Shown here: one piece after another, positions 24,128 through 33,223 of the stretch
Numbering within the stretch: position 1 is the first letter of the stretch
Layout: each line of letters begins with the position of its first letter
NCBI RefSeq assembly: GCF_009689005.1
Contig: NZ_AP021879.1
Span: 3,782,001 to 3,846,000, forward strand
Reading direction: 5' to 3'
Source: Desulfosarcina ovata subsp. ovata
GTDB taxonomy: Bacteria; Desulfobacterota; Desulfobacteria; Desulfobacterales; Desulfosarcinaceae
DNA: 64,000 nt
Made by a program: the position numbers and the translations under genes
The notes under the pieces: model-generated
The model's database searches: none
What the model was told of the DNA's origin: nothing
Seen by the model: only the letters and a program-made list of their open reading frames with translations

Positions 24128-25393
24128 ATGCGTGATATTGTACTGATTGGACTGAATCATAAAACAGCCTCCGTTGACGTCCGGGAATGCATTGCCTTCA
24201 CCGCGGATGAGACGGACCGGGCACTGAAAATGCTGCGGGAAGATCCGGCGATCGGCGAATCCGTTCTGTTTTCCACCTGCAACCGGATTGAACTGTTGAT
24301 GGTCGCTGATGAGGGCCAGAAGGCGATCAACACGGCCAAGCAGTTTCTTGCGGCATTCAAAAATGTGCCGATTGCCCAGTTTGAATCATCGCTTTACCAG
24401 TATCAGGGAGACGATGCGGTCCGGCACACGTTTCAGGTGGCCGCCAGCCTTGATTCCATGGTTGTGGGGGAACCGCAGATCCTTGGCCAGATGAAAGCGG
24501 CCTATCGCAAGGCGACCCTGGAGAGCACATCCGGCGTGATTCTCAACAAACTGCTCCACCGGACCTTTTTTGTGGCCAAAAAGGTGCGCACGGAAACCGG
24601 TATTGGCGATCATGCGGTAAGTATCAGTTACGCGGCCATTGAATTGGGCAAAAAGATTTTCGGCGATCTGGCGGGAAAGCAGGTGATGCTGATTGGGGCC
24701 GGAGAGATGGCCGAACTGGCTGTGGACCATCTGATCCGCAACCGTGCCGGGACCATTACCGTGGCCAACCGGACCTTTGCGCGTGGCGTCGAACTGGCCG
24801 AACGGTTTTTCGGTCAGGCGATCAAATTTGAAGAAATTGTCGATACGATCAAGGATGTGGATATTGTCATCAGTTCTACCGGTGCCACGGACTATGTGCT
24901 GGGCAAAGCACAGATCAAGAAGGCCATGCGCAGCCGGCGCAACCGCAGCCTTTTTTTTATCGACATTGCCGTTCCCAGGGATATCGATCCGGAGATCAAC
25001 CGCATCAACAATGCCTATGTTTACGACATCGACGATTTGAAGGGGATTGTCGACGAGAATGTGGAAGACCGGCAGCGGGAGGCCACCAAGGCCCAGCGGA
25101 TCATTGACGAGGCGGTGATCGGTTTTCGCAAATGGTACGACACCCTGGCGGTGGTGCCGACGATTGTGGCTCTGCGCGGCAAAGTGGAAGCCGTGGCCCG
25201 TCAGGAGCTTGAAAAAACGTTGGGCACGCTGGGCCATCTTCCCGACGGCGACAAACAGGCGATCAAACGAATGACCGATGCGCTGGTCAATAAGATCCTG
25301 CACGAGCCGACCCATTTTTTAAAAAAGAACGGTTGCTATGGGGATAAGACCGCCACCCTGGAGTTGACCCGCAAACTGTTCAATCTGGAATAA
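24128..25393 (+). CDS. hemA: Glutamyl-tRNA reductase
   Basis: 421 residues from the ATG at 24128; a GTG six bases earlier is possible. It catalyses the first committed step of C5 tetrapyrrole synthesis, reducing glutamyl-tRNA to glutamate-1-semialdehyde. Visible signatures: IGLNHKTASVDVRE at the start, the catalytic cysteine in STCNRIE, the substrate loop EPQILGQMK, the NADPH fold GAGEMAEL and a C-terminal dimerisation helix ending HEPTHFLK. Together with siroheme synthase and CcsB it forms a tetrapyrrole cluster; hemC, hemD and hemB are not in the window. Confidence 0.96.
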   Translation: MRDIVLIGLNHKTASVDVRECIAFTADETDRALKMLREDPAIGESVLFSTCNRIELLMVADEGQKAINTAKQFLAAFKNVPIAQFESSLYQYQGDDAVRHTFQVAASLDSMVVGEPQILGQMKAAYRKATLESTSGVILNKLLHRTFFVAKKVRTETGIGDHAVSISYAAIELGKKIFGDLAGKQVMLIGAGEMAELAVDHLIRNRAGTITVANRTFARGVELAERFFGQAIKFEEIVDTIKDVDIVISSTGATDYVLGKAQIKKAMRSRRNRSLFFIDIAVPRDIDPEINRINNAYVYDIDDLKGIVDENVEDRQREATKAQRIIDEAVIGFRKWYDTLAVVPTIVALRGKVEAVARQELEKTLGTLGHLPDGDKQAIKRMTDALVNKILHEPTHFLKKNGCYGDKTATLELTRKLFNLE

Positions 25394-25488
25394 CCCCAAC
25401 GGTTGTCATGAATGGATCAAACGCCAGATCTCAGGGCGGCCTTTTGAAACACGGGGCGGCCGACAGATTTGGTATGGAGGAGACAAAA

Positions 25489-26427
25489 TTGGAAAAAATC
25501 GCATTCTTATTTCCTGGACAGGGCGCCCAGAGGGTCGGTATGGGCCAGGATCTGTTCCAGGAATATGACTTTGTGAGAGAAATTTTCGACGCCGCCGACG
25601 ATATCGCCAGCGCTCACATTTCAAGGTATTGCTTCAAGGGCCCCATGGAAACCCTGACCGAAACGGTCAACCTGCAGCCGGCGGTTACGGCGGTTAACTT
25701 GGCCTGCCTGACGGCAATCCAGCGGGCCGGTATCGCCTGCGACTTTTCCGCCGGACACAGCCTGGGTGAGTACAGCGCACTGACCGCGGCACAAGTCGTT
25801 TCCATGGCGGATAGCCTTCGCCTGGTTTTCCGGCGGGGTGAATTGATGCATCGGGAAGCATTGAAGAACAAGGGGGCCATGAGCGCAGTCATCGGATTGA
25901 ATATCGATGCGGTAAACGCGCTGGTTGAAGCGGGCCGGGATGCCGGTGTGGTTTCCGTGGCCAATCACAATTCCGCGGAACAGATCGTCATTACCGGCGC
26001 GCCCGAGGCCGTGGCGGCTGTCTCGGCAGAGGCCAAAGCCCGGGGCGCCCGGGCGATTCCCCTGAAGGTGAGCGGGGCTTGGCACAGTGATCTGATCAAG
26101 GGGGCCGAGGATGAATTTTCCGCATTTCTGGATTCGATTCCATTTGCATCGCCGGTCCGTCCGGTTATCCACAACGTCACGGCGGACAGCTGCGGCGACG
26201 CTGAAACGATCCGGCAGATCATGGCCCGTCAGCTGTGCAGCCCGGTGCGCTGGTACGATACGGTGTGCCGGTTGTGCGATGAAAAGGTGACTGTTTTTGT
26301 GGAAGTCGGGCCAGGAAAAGTGCTGGCAGGGCTGCTCAAAAAGATCGTTCCGACGGATTATGAGCATCGCATCTTTAATGTAAACAACATGAAAACGGTG
26401 GAGACGTTGATTTCAGCGCTCTCCTGA
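25489..26427 (+). CDS. fabD: Malonyl-CoA:ACP transacylase
   Basis: 312 residues. I use the TTG start at 25489: GGAGGAGA lies six to seven bases upstream, and the ATG at 25474 overlaps that site. The product then begins MEKIAFLFPGQGAQ as usual for FabD. The nucleophile serine is in GHSLGEY, the catalytic histidine in AWHSDL and the C-terminal motif in FVEVGPGKVLAGL. It transfers malonyl from CoA to acyl carrier protein for fatty acid synthesis. Other fab genes are not adjacent, and it follows hemA on the same strand. Confidence 0.93.
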   Translation: MEKIAFLFPGQGAQRVGMGQDLFQEYDFVREIFDAADDIASAHISRYCFKGPMETLTETVNLQPAVTAVNLACLTAIQRAGIACDFSAGHSLGEYSALTAAQVVSMADSLRLVFRRGELMHREALKNKGAMSAVIGLNIDAVNALVEAGRDAGVVSVANHNSAEQIVITGAPEAVAAVSAEAKARGARAIPLKVSGAWHSDLIKGAEDEFSAFLDSIPFASPVRPVIHNVTADSCGDAETIRQIMARQLCSPVRWYDTVCRLCDEKVTVFVEVGPGKVLAGLLKKIVPTDYEHRIFNVNNMKTVETLISALS

Positions 26428-26445
26428 TCGTCTCTCCTACGCAAA

Positions 26446-26486
26446 GAAGACGACCACCGGTTTTCTGGCATGCGGCGGTCGTCTTC
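26446..26486. terminator. Hairpin between convergent fabD and the 78-residue gene
   Basis: GAAGACGACCACCG pairs with CGGCGGTCGTCTTC (one mismatch) 18 bases after the fabD stop. No T tract follows, but its place between convergent genes suits a shared terminator. Confidence 0.55.
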
Positions 26487-26499
26487 GGCAACCATCCGG

Positions 26500-26736
26500 T
26501 CAATCTTCCGGTTCGATCCAGACGATGTACGCCTTGTTGATAAACAGAACTTTTTCTTTGAAATCGCCATAATTGGCATCCACCACCACCAGAAACGGGC
26601 TCTCGTTCAGGGTCAGTAGGTCTGAAATCCGCTGGTTGGGCGAGATGTTTACCTTCCCGTTGATTGTCGATCCCTCGATGGTTTTTAGGGTGATGTTTCG
26701 ATAATCGGTTTCATAGCCACTTTTTGAATCCACCAT
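26500..26736 (-). CDS. Small conserved-looking hypothetical protein, 78 residues
   Basis: The product reads as a compact beta-rich domain (ITLKTIEGSTINGKVNI, FLVVVDANYGD, VLFINKAYIVWIEPED) with AAGGAGAAAG just before the ATG. Its strand-rich pattern recalls small PilZ- or SH3-like folds, but I cannot name the family. It is monocistronic, between fabD (convergent) and dksA (divergent). Confidence 0.65.
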   Translation of the reverse strand: MVDSKSGYETDYRNITLKTIEGSTINGKVNISPNQRISDLLTLNESPFLVVVDANYGDFKEKVLFINKAYIVWIEPED

Positions 26737-27042
26737 ATAACTTTCTCCTTGGTTGGAATAACGGCAAATGGTATCAAATTAAAGGGTTGTCGTTTCTACT
26801 TAAGGGAATCCCCGGCCGGACTCAAGAAAAAGATGAAAAATTAAGATCCGGTTGGGCCCCGCGGCGATCAGCAGGATGTTCAGGTACTCCTTTTTACATG
26901 TATAACCATCTGAATAATTAAAAAAATGAATTTTTGTGGGTTGAAATTTCTATTGACAAATCCCCTTTACATGCCCATATGCTTATGGTAGTTTTTGTTT
27001 TTTTGTTGGTAAATGTCAATTTCATGGTTTCGGGATTGAGCG
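26737..27042. other. Divergent intergenic region upstream of dksA
   Basis: Holds the candidate dksA promoter and the ribosome site of the minus-strand 78-residue gene. No gene seen. Confidence 0.45.
26953..26983 (+). promoter_or_regulatory. Candidate dksA promoter
   Basis: Perfect TTGACA at 26953-26958; the best -10 match is TATGCT at 26978-26983 with a long 19-base spacer. It lies about 60 bases before the dksA ATG. Confidence 0.4.
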
Positions 27043-27405
27043 ATGAACAAAGACGACTTGAAATTTTTTGAAGAGCTCCTTCATCAGCGGTTGCAGGAAC
27101 TATTGAGCCATGCGGGTGAAACCGTTTCGGGAATGACGGAACAGAAAGAAACTTTCCCGGATCCCACCGATCGGGCCACGTTGGAATCGGATCGCAATTT
27201 CATGTTGCGGATTCGTGACCGCGAACACAAGCTGATCAAAAAAGTTAAAAAGGCCCTTGATCGTATCGAAAACGGCACATTTGGCATCTGCGAAAAGTGT
27301 GGCGACGATATCTCCGTCGAGCGACTCAAGGCAAGACCGGTTACCACCCAGTGCATTGAGTGCAAAACCAAAGAGGAGGCTTTTGAAAAAGCCCTTGGTA
27401 TCTGA
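27043..27405 (+). CDS. dksA: DksA/TraR-family zinc-finger regulator
   Basis: 120 residues. An N-terminal coiled coil (FEELLHQRLQELLSHAGE) is followed by a helical segment with LIKKVKKALDRIENGTFGIC and the four-cysteine zinc finger CEKC-17-CIEC. DksA binds the secondary channel of RNA polymerase and, with ppGpp, controls rRNA and stress promoters. It is translationally coupled to the PHP gene, whose ribosome site and start lie inside the last codons of dksA. Confidence 0.92.
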   Translation: MNKDDLKFFEELLHQRLQELLSHAGETVSGMTEQKETFPDPTDRATLESDRNFMLRIRDREHKLIKKVKKALDRIENGTFGICEKCGDDISVERLKARPVTTQCIECKTKEEAFEKALGI

Positions 27406-28279
27406 CGCACGACCCGGTATTGATCTGCATGTTCACTCTACGGCTTCCGATGGTTCCCTGACCCCATCCGAAATTTTGGCAATGGCGGTTACGCTCGGCC
27501 TGAAAGCGATTGCGATTACCGACCATGACACCCTTGCCGGTTCGGTCGCCGCCATGGCCAGCGGTATTCCCTCCGCACTTCAATTTCTGACCGGTATTGA
27601 AATCAGTGCGGCAGCCCCGTCCGGCTACCGGGTGAACGGCAGTGTTCACATCCTCGGCTACGGCATTGACCCCGGTTTCCCCGAGCTGATCGACCTGCTT
27701 GATCGGCTGAAGCGGGCCAGAGAAGATCGCAATCCCCAAATCATCACCCGTCTCAACGATCTGGGCATGGATTTAAGCATGCAGGAGCTGGATGCGATCG
27801 TCGGCGATGCCATAGCCGGTCGTCCCCACATTGCCCAATTGATGATAAAAAAGCACCTTGCCACCTCTATCGATGATGCCTTCGATCGTTTCCTGGGAAA
27901 AAACAAACCGGCTTATGTCCATAAGTACCGGGCACCCATGGAGGCGGCCATCGGTGCCATCCGGCGGGCCGGGGGAGTCGCGGTGCTGGCCCACCCCCAT
28001 CTGAACGGAATCAACGAACCGGTTGCTTTCGAGCAATTCTTGTTGACGCTCAAAGAGATGGGGCTTCGGGGAATCGAAGCCATTTACCCCGACCACTCCC
28101 GAGCCGTTACCGCTGAGTACTGCCGGCTGGCCCGTAAACATGACCTTTTGATTACCGGTGGTACGGACTTTCATGGTACGGCCACACCGGGAATTCAAAT
28201 GGGGGTGGGCGATGGTCACTTTCACGTTCCTTATGAACGGTATGAATCCCTGGTCGCCCACCTGAAAGCATGCGGATGA
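27383..28279 (+). CDS. PHP-domain phosphoesterase (nucleoside 3',5'-bisphosphate phosphatase / RNase AM-like)
   Basis: About 298 residues. No ATG is suitably placed; TTG at 27383 follows GAGGAGG closely, and TTG at 27395 is an alternative. PHP motifs are intact: DLHVHSTASDG, TDHDTL, HILGYGID, HPH in VLAHPHLN and GGTDFHG, which together bind the three metal ions. Homologues such as YciV/RnaAM hydrolyse 3',5'-nucleoside bisphosphates and RNA 5' ends. It overlaps dksA by 23 bp and rnc by 10 bp, so the RNA-related function fits its neighbour RNase III. Confidence 0.85.
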   Translation: MKKPLVSDARPGIDLHVHSTASDGSLTPSEILAMAVTLGLKAIAITDHDTLAGSVAAMASGIPSALQFLTGIEISAAAPSGYRVNGSVHILGYGIDPGFPELIDLLDRLKRAREDRNPQIITRLNDLGMDLSMQELDAIVGDAIAGRPHIAQLMIKKHLATSIDDAFDRFLGKNKPAYVHKYRAPMEAAIGAIRRAGGVAVLAHPHLNGINEPVAFEQFLLTLKEMGLRGIEAIYPDHSRAVTAEYCRLARKHDLLITGGTDFHGTATPGIQMGVGDGHFHVPYERYESLVAHLKACG

Positions 28280-28995
28280 ACGATGCCCACACGGAAACGG
28301 TCTTCAGGGAAGCGTTGGAAACGGCCCTGGACTATCAGTTCCAAACGCCCGAACGGCTGACGCACGCCTTGTGCCACAGTTCATACGTCAACGAACAAAT
28401 CCAGTCGGACATCGCCAGTAATGAGCGGCTTGAATTTTTGGGCGATGCCGTGTTGAACCTGGCGATCAGCCATTTGCTGATGACCCGTTATCCGGAGATG
28501 ACTGAAGGGGAATTGTCCAGAAACCGGGCGTTTCTGGTCAATGAAACCCGACTGGCAGCGATTGCCCGGGAAATCAGGATCGGTCCCCATTTGCTGCTGG
28601 GCAAAGGTGAAGCGCTGACCGACGGGCGTGAGAAAAATTCCATTTTGGCCGATGCCATGGAAGCCGTTATTGCCGCGATTTACCTGGATGGCGGGTTCGA
28701 TGCCGCCTTCCGATTTATTGAATCACGATTTAGCAAAAGGCTTCGCAGCGCCAATCGCAGCCGCTATGAGACCGACTACAAAAGCCGGTTGCAGGAACGC
28801 GTGCAGTCAACCTACCATGAAGTGCCGCGCTATCAGGTGGTGGGTACCCATGGCCCGGATCATGACAAAACCTTCCGGGTACGGATGACAGTGGCCGGCA
28901 TCTCCGCCGAGGGAAACGGCAAAAACAAAAAAATGGCCGAGCAGGAAGCTGCCCGGGCCGGTCTTGAAGAGCTCGACCGTTCTTCCGGCGCATGA
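28270..28995 (+). CDS. rnc: Ribonuclease III
   Basis: 241 residues. The RNase III signature NERLEFLGDAV (~residues 50-60) carries catalytic acids, with further ones in LADAMEAVIAAIY. The C-terminal ~70 residues form a double-stranded RNA-binding domain (DYKSRLQERVQS ... GKNKKMAEQEAARAGLEEL). It cleaves double-stranded RNA in rRNA and mRNA processing. It overlaps the radical SAM gene by 4 bp. Confidence 0.95.
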   Translation: MRMNDAHTETVFREALETALDYQFQTPERLTHALCHSSYVNEQIQSDIASNERLEFLGDAVLNLAISHLLMTRYPEMTEGELSRNRAFLVNETRLAAIAREIRIGPHLLLGKGEALTDGREKNSILADAMEAVIAAIYLDGGFDAAFRFIESRFSKRLRSANRSRYETDYKSRLQERVQSTYHEVPRYQVVGTHGPDHDKTFRVRMTVAGISAEGNGKNKKMAEQEAARAGLEELDRSSGA

Positions 28996-30059
28996 AACGA
29001 CCGGATAACACCGCGCCGGTCGACCGGCACCTGATTATCCCCCTGTTTATCCCCCACCTGGGATGCCCCCACCAATGTGTTTTCTGCAATCAACGCACGA
29101 TTACCGGGGCAACCGCCCACACGCCGTCCACGGAACAAATCCGCACTGAAGTGAAGCGTTTTTTGCGTCATGCCAAAAAACGATATGCGTCCGTCCAAAT
29201 CTCTTTTTTCGGGGGCAACTTCCTGGGGCTGGCGCCGCATATCATGAAGCAGCTGCTGGATGCGGCAGTCCCCTTTGTGCAGCGCGGTGATGTGAACAGC
29301 CTGCGTTTTTCGACCCGGCCGGACACGGTTTCGCACCAGACCCTGGACCGCATCGGCGACTACCCGGTTTCAACGGTGGAACTGGGCGTTCAATCCATGA
29401 ACGATAACGTCCTCCGCGCTGTGGCCCGGGGGCACCAGGCCGCTGACACGGTGACGGCGGCCCGTCTGGTCAAAGAACGGGGGTACCAGCTCGGACTGCA
29501 GATGATGGTCGGCCTGCCCGGGGACGACAATGACGGCGCCTTGGCGACGGCCCGCCGGCTGGTTGCCCTCAAGCCCGATTTTATCCGCATCTATCCGACG
29601 CTCGTATTGGCCGGCAGCCCCTTGGCGGACCTGTGGCGTCATGGCCGGTACCAGCCCATGGCGCTCGACGCGTGCGTCACGCTGGTTAAAAAACTGTTTC
29701 TGCTTTTCAACCGGCACCAGATCCCTGTGGTTCGCATGGGACTGCAGGCATCCGACGGCCTGGCCGACGGGCGCAATCTGCTGGCCGGCCCCTACCACCC
29801 GGCCTTCGGCCACCTGGTACACGGGGAGATCGTGCTGGATGCCATTCAATCGATTTTGGCCGATGATTGTCCGGCAAACGGTCATCTTTCCATTGTGACG
29901 CATCCCAAAATGGTGTCCCGCGTTCAGGGGTTGAACAAACGCAATCTGCGGCAGCTTCAGGAGAGATACCCGTTGTCTGACGTCGTCATCATCCAGGATG
30001 AGAACTTCGCGCCCAACCAGATCCGGGTCGGCAGGCAAACCCTTTACCTCGATACCTGA
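28992..30059 (+). CDS. Radical SAM protein, Elp3-like
   Basis: 355 residues. The cluster motif is CPHQCVFC (C-x3-C-x2-C, ~residues 25-32), followed by FFGGNF and an Elp3-like core (VELGVQSMND, MMVGLPGD). It matches the Elp3-family radical SAM proteins that are often found next to rnc in anaerobes; Elp3 proper modifies tRNA wobble uridine but also has an acetyltransferase domain that is absent here. The substrate is unknown. The start overlaps the rnc stop by 4 bp. Confidence 0.85.
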   Translation: MKRPDNTAPVDRHLIIPLFIPHLGCPHQCVFCNQRTITGATAHTPSTEQIRTEVKRFLRHAKKRYASVQISFFGGNFLGLAPHIMKQLLDAAVPFVQRGDVNSLRFSTRPDTVSHQTLDRIGDYPVSTVELGVQSMNDNVLRAVARGHQAADTVTAARLVKERGYQLGLQMMVGLPGDDNDGALATARRLVALKPDFIRIYPTLVLAGSPLADLWRHGRYQPMALDACVTLVKKLFLLFNRHQIPVVRMGLQASDGLADGRNLLAGPYHPAFGHLVHGEIVLDAIQSILADDCPANGHLSIVTHPKMVSRVQGLNKRNLRQLQERYPLSDVVIIQDENFAPNQIRVGRQTLYLDT

Positions 30060-30088
30060 TGCCCCGTTCGATCGTTTTCCAGGATCAA

Positions 30089-32023
30089 TCAGGTGGCCGG
30101 TGCTTTTTTGAACCAGCTGCCAATGGTTTTAATCCAGATGCCACTTAACATGTAGGCATAGGCATAGGTGCCGATGAGGATGAGGACAAACGCTTTGACG
30201 ATGTCCCAGGAGCTTCCGTTCAGCGTGAACCCCGGCACATAGCCGAAAAGAAAGGGGCCCAGGTAAAGAAACTTGGCGAACTTGAACGAAGCGAAGGCGG
30301 TCCGCCACATGTTGGCCTCGGCGATGGTCGCCCCGGCAAAGGCCGCGATACAGACCGGCGGTGTGATGTTGGAGTCCTGGGAAAGCCAGTAAACGATCAT
30401 ATGCGCGGCGATTTCGTTGACCCCCAGGTGGGTCAGCGCCGGAACCGCCACAACGGCGGTGATCAGGTAGGCGGCCGTCACCGGAACACCCATGCCCAGA
30501 ACCAGAGACGCCAACGCGATCAACAGAATCGTCAGGACCAGGGAACCGCCGGCCAGTTCAATGACAATATCTGCAAAAGTGAGCACCAGTCCACTGTATG
30601 TGAGTACGCCGATGATCACGCCGATAACGCCTACGGTGGCCCCGATTTTAAGACTGCTGGTGGTACCGCTACGGCAGGCATCCACAAATTGGGTCAATTC
30701 GGTTTTCAGATCAGCACCCTTGGCCCTTCTCCGTACCGCCAGAATGACCGCGAAAATCAGACCGTAAACCACCAGGAACCGTTCGGCGAAAACCCGTTTC
30801 ACCGGCGCAACACTCTCGGGTCCCAGGGTTGCGGACAATCCGCGAAACAACCAACTGCCCAGCAGAACAAAGGCCATGACCCACACCACGGTAAGGTCTA
30901 TCTTGGTGTCGTCGCCCCCCTTGAAACTGATCGCCACACAGGTGGCCAGCCCCAGAATGGCCGAGTAGGCCGGCGAAAATCCGGTGAGCATAAAGATGGT
31001 GATGACGACCAGGGGCAGAATGTAAATCCATTCCTCTTTCAGGATGGCCATGGCCGGTTTGGCCGATCGTTCACCGATCACGTTGTATTTTTTGGCTTCC
31101 CAATGAACCATCATGTATACGCTGAAAAAATACATGAGCGCCGGAAAGATGGCCACCAACATGATTTTGGAATAGGGCACACCGGTCATTTCGGCCATGA
31201 TGAATCCGCCGGCACCCATGATGGGGGGCATGAACATGCCGCCGATGGAAGCGGCGGGCTCGATACCGCCGGCAATGTGGGGCCGGAATCCGGCTTTTTT
31301 CATCATGGGGATGGTAAACGTACCGGTGGAAACCGTGTTGGCGATGGCGCTGCCGGAAATGGAGCCGAACAGGCCACTGGCGATCACCGACACCTTGGCC
31401 GGCCCCCCCACCTTGTGGCCCACGGCGGCCAGGGGCCAGTCGATGAAGAATTTTTGGGCGCCGCATTTTTCCAGAAAGGCACCGAACAAAACGAACAGCA
31501 CCACGTAGGTGGCCAGAACGTTGGCCATGATGCCGAAGACCCCGTCGCCTTTGTAAAATATACTGGTACACAGGCCGGGAAGCGTGTCGCCGGCGTGGGC
31601 GATGAGATCCGGCATGTGAGCCCCGTACATTCCGTAAAGAAGAAAAATCACCCCCAGGATGACAAAAACGTTGCCCACCACGCGGCGGGCCAGTTCGACG
31701 CCAATCAGGACGCCCACCACGGCGATCCACTGGTCCACCAGATTTTCCGCGCCGGTCCGGTAGTTGATGGCTTCAAAATTGAAAATCCAGTAGCCCACCG
31801 AAACAATGGAAAGGACAATCAGAACATAATCCACCACCCGCATGATTTTGCTTTTGGACCGGTAGAGCAGAAAGCAGAGCACGTAGGTAATGATGACATA
31901 AATTCCGCGGTGGTACTGGAGGTTGGCAGGCTCGACGACTGCCGACCAGGAGTAAAACAGGACCAATATGACGGACAGGGTGTCAAAAATGATCTTTTCA
32001 AAATATTTCAAATCGTTGTACAT
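30089..32023 (-). CDS. TRAP transporter fused permease (4TM/12TM), TAXI type
   Basis: 644 residues with about 16-18 hydrophobic segments. The N-terminal part corresponds to the small DctQ-like subunit and the rest to the DctM-like channel (GSISGSAIANTVSTGTFTIP, GMGVPVTAAYLI are family signatures). With the TAXI binding protein immediately upstream it makes a complete ion-coupled uptake system for an unidentified organic acid or amino acid. The 74-base gap to the binding-protein gene carries a stable hairpin. Confidence 0.92.
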   Translation of the reverse strand: MYNDLKYFEKIIFDTLSVILVLFYSWSAVVEPANLQYHRGIYVIITYVLCFLLYRSKSKIMRVVDYVLIVLSIVSVGYWIFNFEAINYRTGAENLVDQWIAVVGVLIGVELARRVVGNVFVILGVIFLLYGMYGAHMPDLIAHAGDTLPGLCTSIFYKGDGVFGIMANVLATYVVLFVLFGAFLEKCGAQKFFIDWPLAAVGHKVGGPAKVSVIASGLFGSISGSAIANTVSTGTFTIPMMKKAGFRPHIAGGIEPAASIGGMFMPPIMGAGGFIMAEMTGVPYSKIMLVAIFPALMYFFSVYMMVHWEAKKYNVIGERSAKPAMAILKEEWIYILPLVVITIFMLTGFSPAYSAILGLATCVAISFKGGDDTKIDLTVVWVMAFVLLGSWLFRGLSATLGPESVAPVKRVFAERFLVVYGLIFAVILAVRRRAKGADLKTELTQFVDACRSGTTSSLKIGATVGVIGVIIGVLTYSGLVLTFADIVIELAGGSLVLTILLIALASLVLGMGVPVTAAYLITAVVAVPALTHLGVNEIAAHMIVYWLSQDSNITPPVCIAAFAGATIAEANMWRTAFASFKFAKFLYLGPFLFGYVPGFTLNGSSWDIVKAFVLILIGTYAYAYMLSGIWIKTIGSWFKKAPAT

Positions 32024-32058
32024 GGATCACCTGCCGGGGGTTGGGAACGCGACGATAC

Positions 32059-32083
32059 GCAGGGCGACACATCGTCGCCCTGC
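32059..32083 (-). promoter_or_regulatory. Intercistronic stem-loop between binding protein and permease
   Basis: GCAGGGCGAC-ACATC-GTCGCCCTGC, a perfect ten-pair stem 14 bases after the binding-protein stop. Such hairpins usually protect the upstream transcript so that the binding protein is made in excess over the permease. Confidence 0.6.
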
Positions 32084-32097
32084 CGGTGGGTCGCTTT

Positions 32098-33075
32098 TTA
32101 GTTAAGAATGCCCTTATCTTTCCAGAACTTCTCGGCACCCGGATGCAGGGGCGTGGCAACACCCTTAAGCCCTTTTTCCAGGGCCATGGCCCTGAAGGTT
32201 TTTTTCTGGGCAACCATCCAGGCAAGTCCCTCCGGGGTATAAATCGCTTCGAGCATGTCATAAACCAGATCGTCGGGTGTTTTGGTATTGGCCACCAGCA
32301 AGGTGGTGTCGCGCCAGGAGGGCACATCTTCGGTGATCCCGCGGTAGCGGCCGTCCGATGTGGGGATGGTGAACGGCTGGAAATTTTTGTACTTATCGTA
32401 GAAACCGTACTTTTTGGCATCAGCGTCCAGGTCCACCATGGCGATATGGTTCATGGTCGCGGCCTGGATGACCGCCGGACTCGGATAGGCCGTAAACAGC
32501 CAGAGGGCTTCCACCTGGTTGTTGCTCAGCGCGTCTGCGCCGGCATTGTAGCTGACGGCATTACGATCGATCTTGTCCCAGACCCCCAGGTGGGTGAAGA
32601 ACATTTCACAATAGGAAAAGGCGCCCGATCCGGCCGGTCCCACGGCCACGCGCTTGCCAACCAGGTCCTTGACGCTCTTGATGCCGGAGCCTTTCAAGAC
32701 GACCAGTTGGGCCGGCGCCTCGTAGAGGTAAGACACCGCCATGACATTCGTGTATTTTTTGGGGTCGTTGACCATGAGGCCTTCGCGGCCGGCAAAGACG
32801 TGCCCGGAGTAAACCGTTCCGAATTGGGCCTTGCCGGAGTCGACCTTCCTCAGGTTCTCGGTGGAACCCCCTGAAGATTGCACTTTGATATTGTAGTTCA
32901 GGGCTTTGATGGGCTTGTAGGTGGCAATGGCCTGACCAACAATCTGGAAGGTGCCGCCCGCCGGCCCGCCGGCGAAGATAATCAGCTTTTTGGCGGACGC
33001 CTGCGGAACGATCGTCAAAGCCAGCATCAGGGCCAGGCTTACAGATAACACAATGGGCAAACATCGTTTTTTCAT
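32098..33075 (-). CDS. TAXI-family TRAP solute-binding protein
   Basis: 325 residues from the ATG at 33075, which has GGAGA eight bases upstream and begins a clear signal peptide (MKKRCLPIVLSVSLALMLALTI, cut after ASA). The mature start (LIIFAGGPAGGTFQIVGQAI) and the GKRVAVGPAGSG stretch are typical TAXI features. It is periplasmic and feeds the permease encoded next. The ligand is unknown; glutamate is known for one homologue. Confidence 0.92.
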   Translation of the reverse strand: MKKRCLPIVLSVSLALMLALTIVPQASAKKLIIFAGGPAGGTFQIVGQAIATYKPIKALNYNIKVQSSGGSTENLRKVDSGKAQFGTVYSGHVFAGREGLMVNDPKKYTNVMAVSYLYEAPAQLVVLKGSGIKSVKDLVGKRVAVGPAGSGAFSYCEMFFTHLGVWDKIDRNAVSYNAGADALSNNQVEALWLFTAYPSPAVIQAATMNHIAMVDLDADAKKYGFYDKYKNFQPFTIPTSDGRYRGITEDVPSWRDTTLLVANTKTPDDLVYDMLEAIYTPEGLAWMVAQKKTFRAMALEKGLKGVATPLHPGAEKFWKDKGILN

Positions 33076-33223
33076 AACGGATCTCCTTTTGGCTGTATTA
33101 AACAATTGGTCTATTGTGTTTGTAGCCAGACCCGGTATGCATTTCAATTAGACGATTTCTGATTCTCGTGTAGTAATTTTTCTTACGATGGAATCGGGAA
33201 GGGATCGGATGGGGAATTCCCGC

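Noticed and set aside
30401..32101. 566-residue plus-strand open frame opposite the TRAP permease
   Set aside because: The histidine- and glycine-rich product is the usual mirror of a hydrophobic membrane protein; the permease is clearly real.
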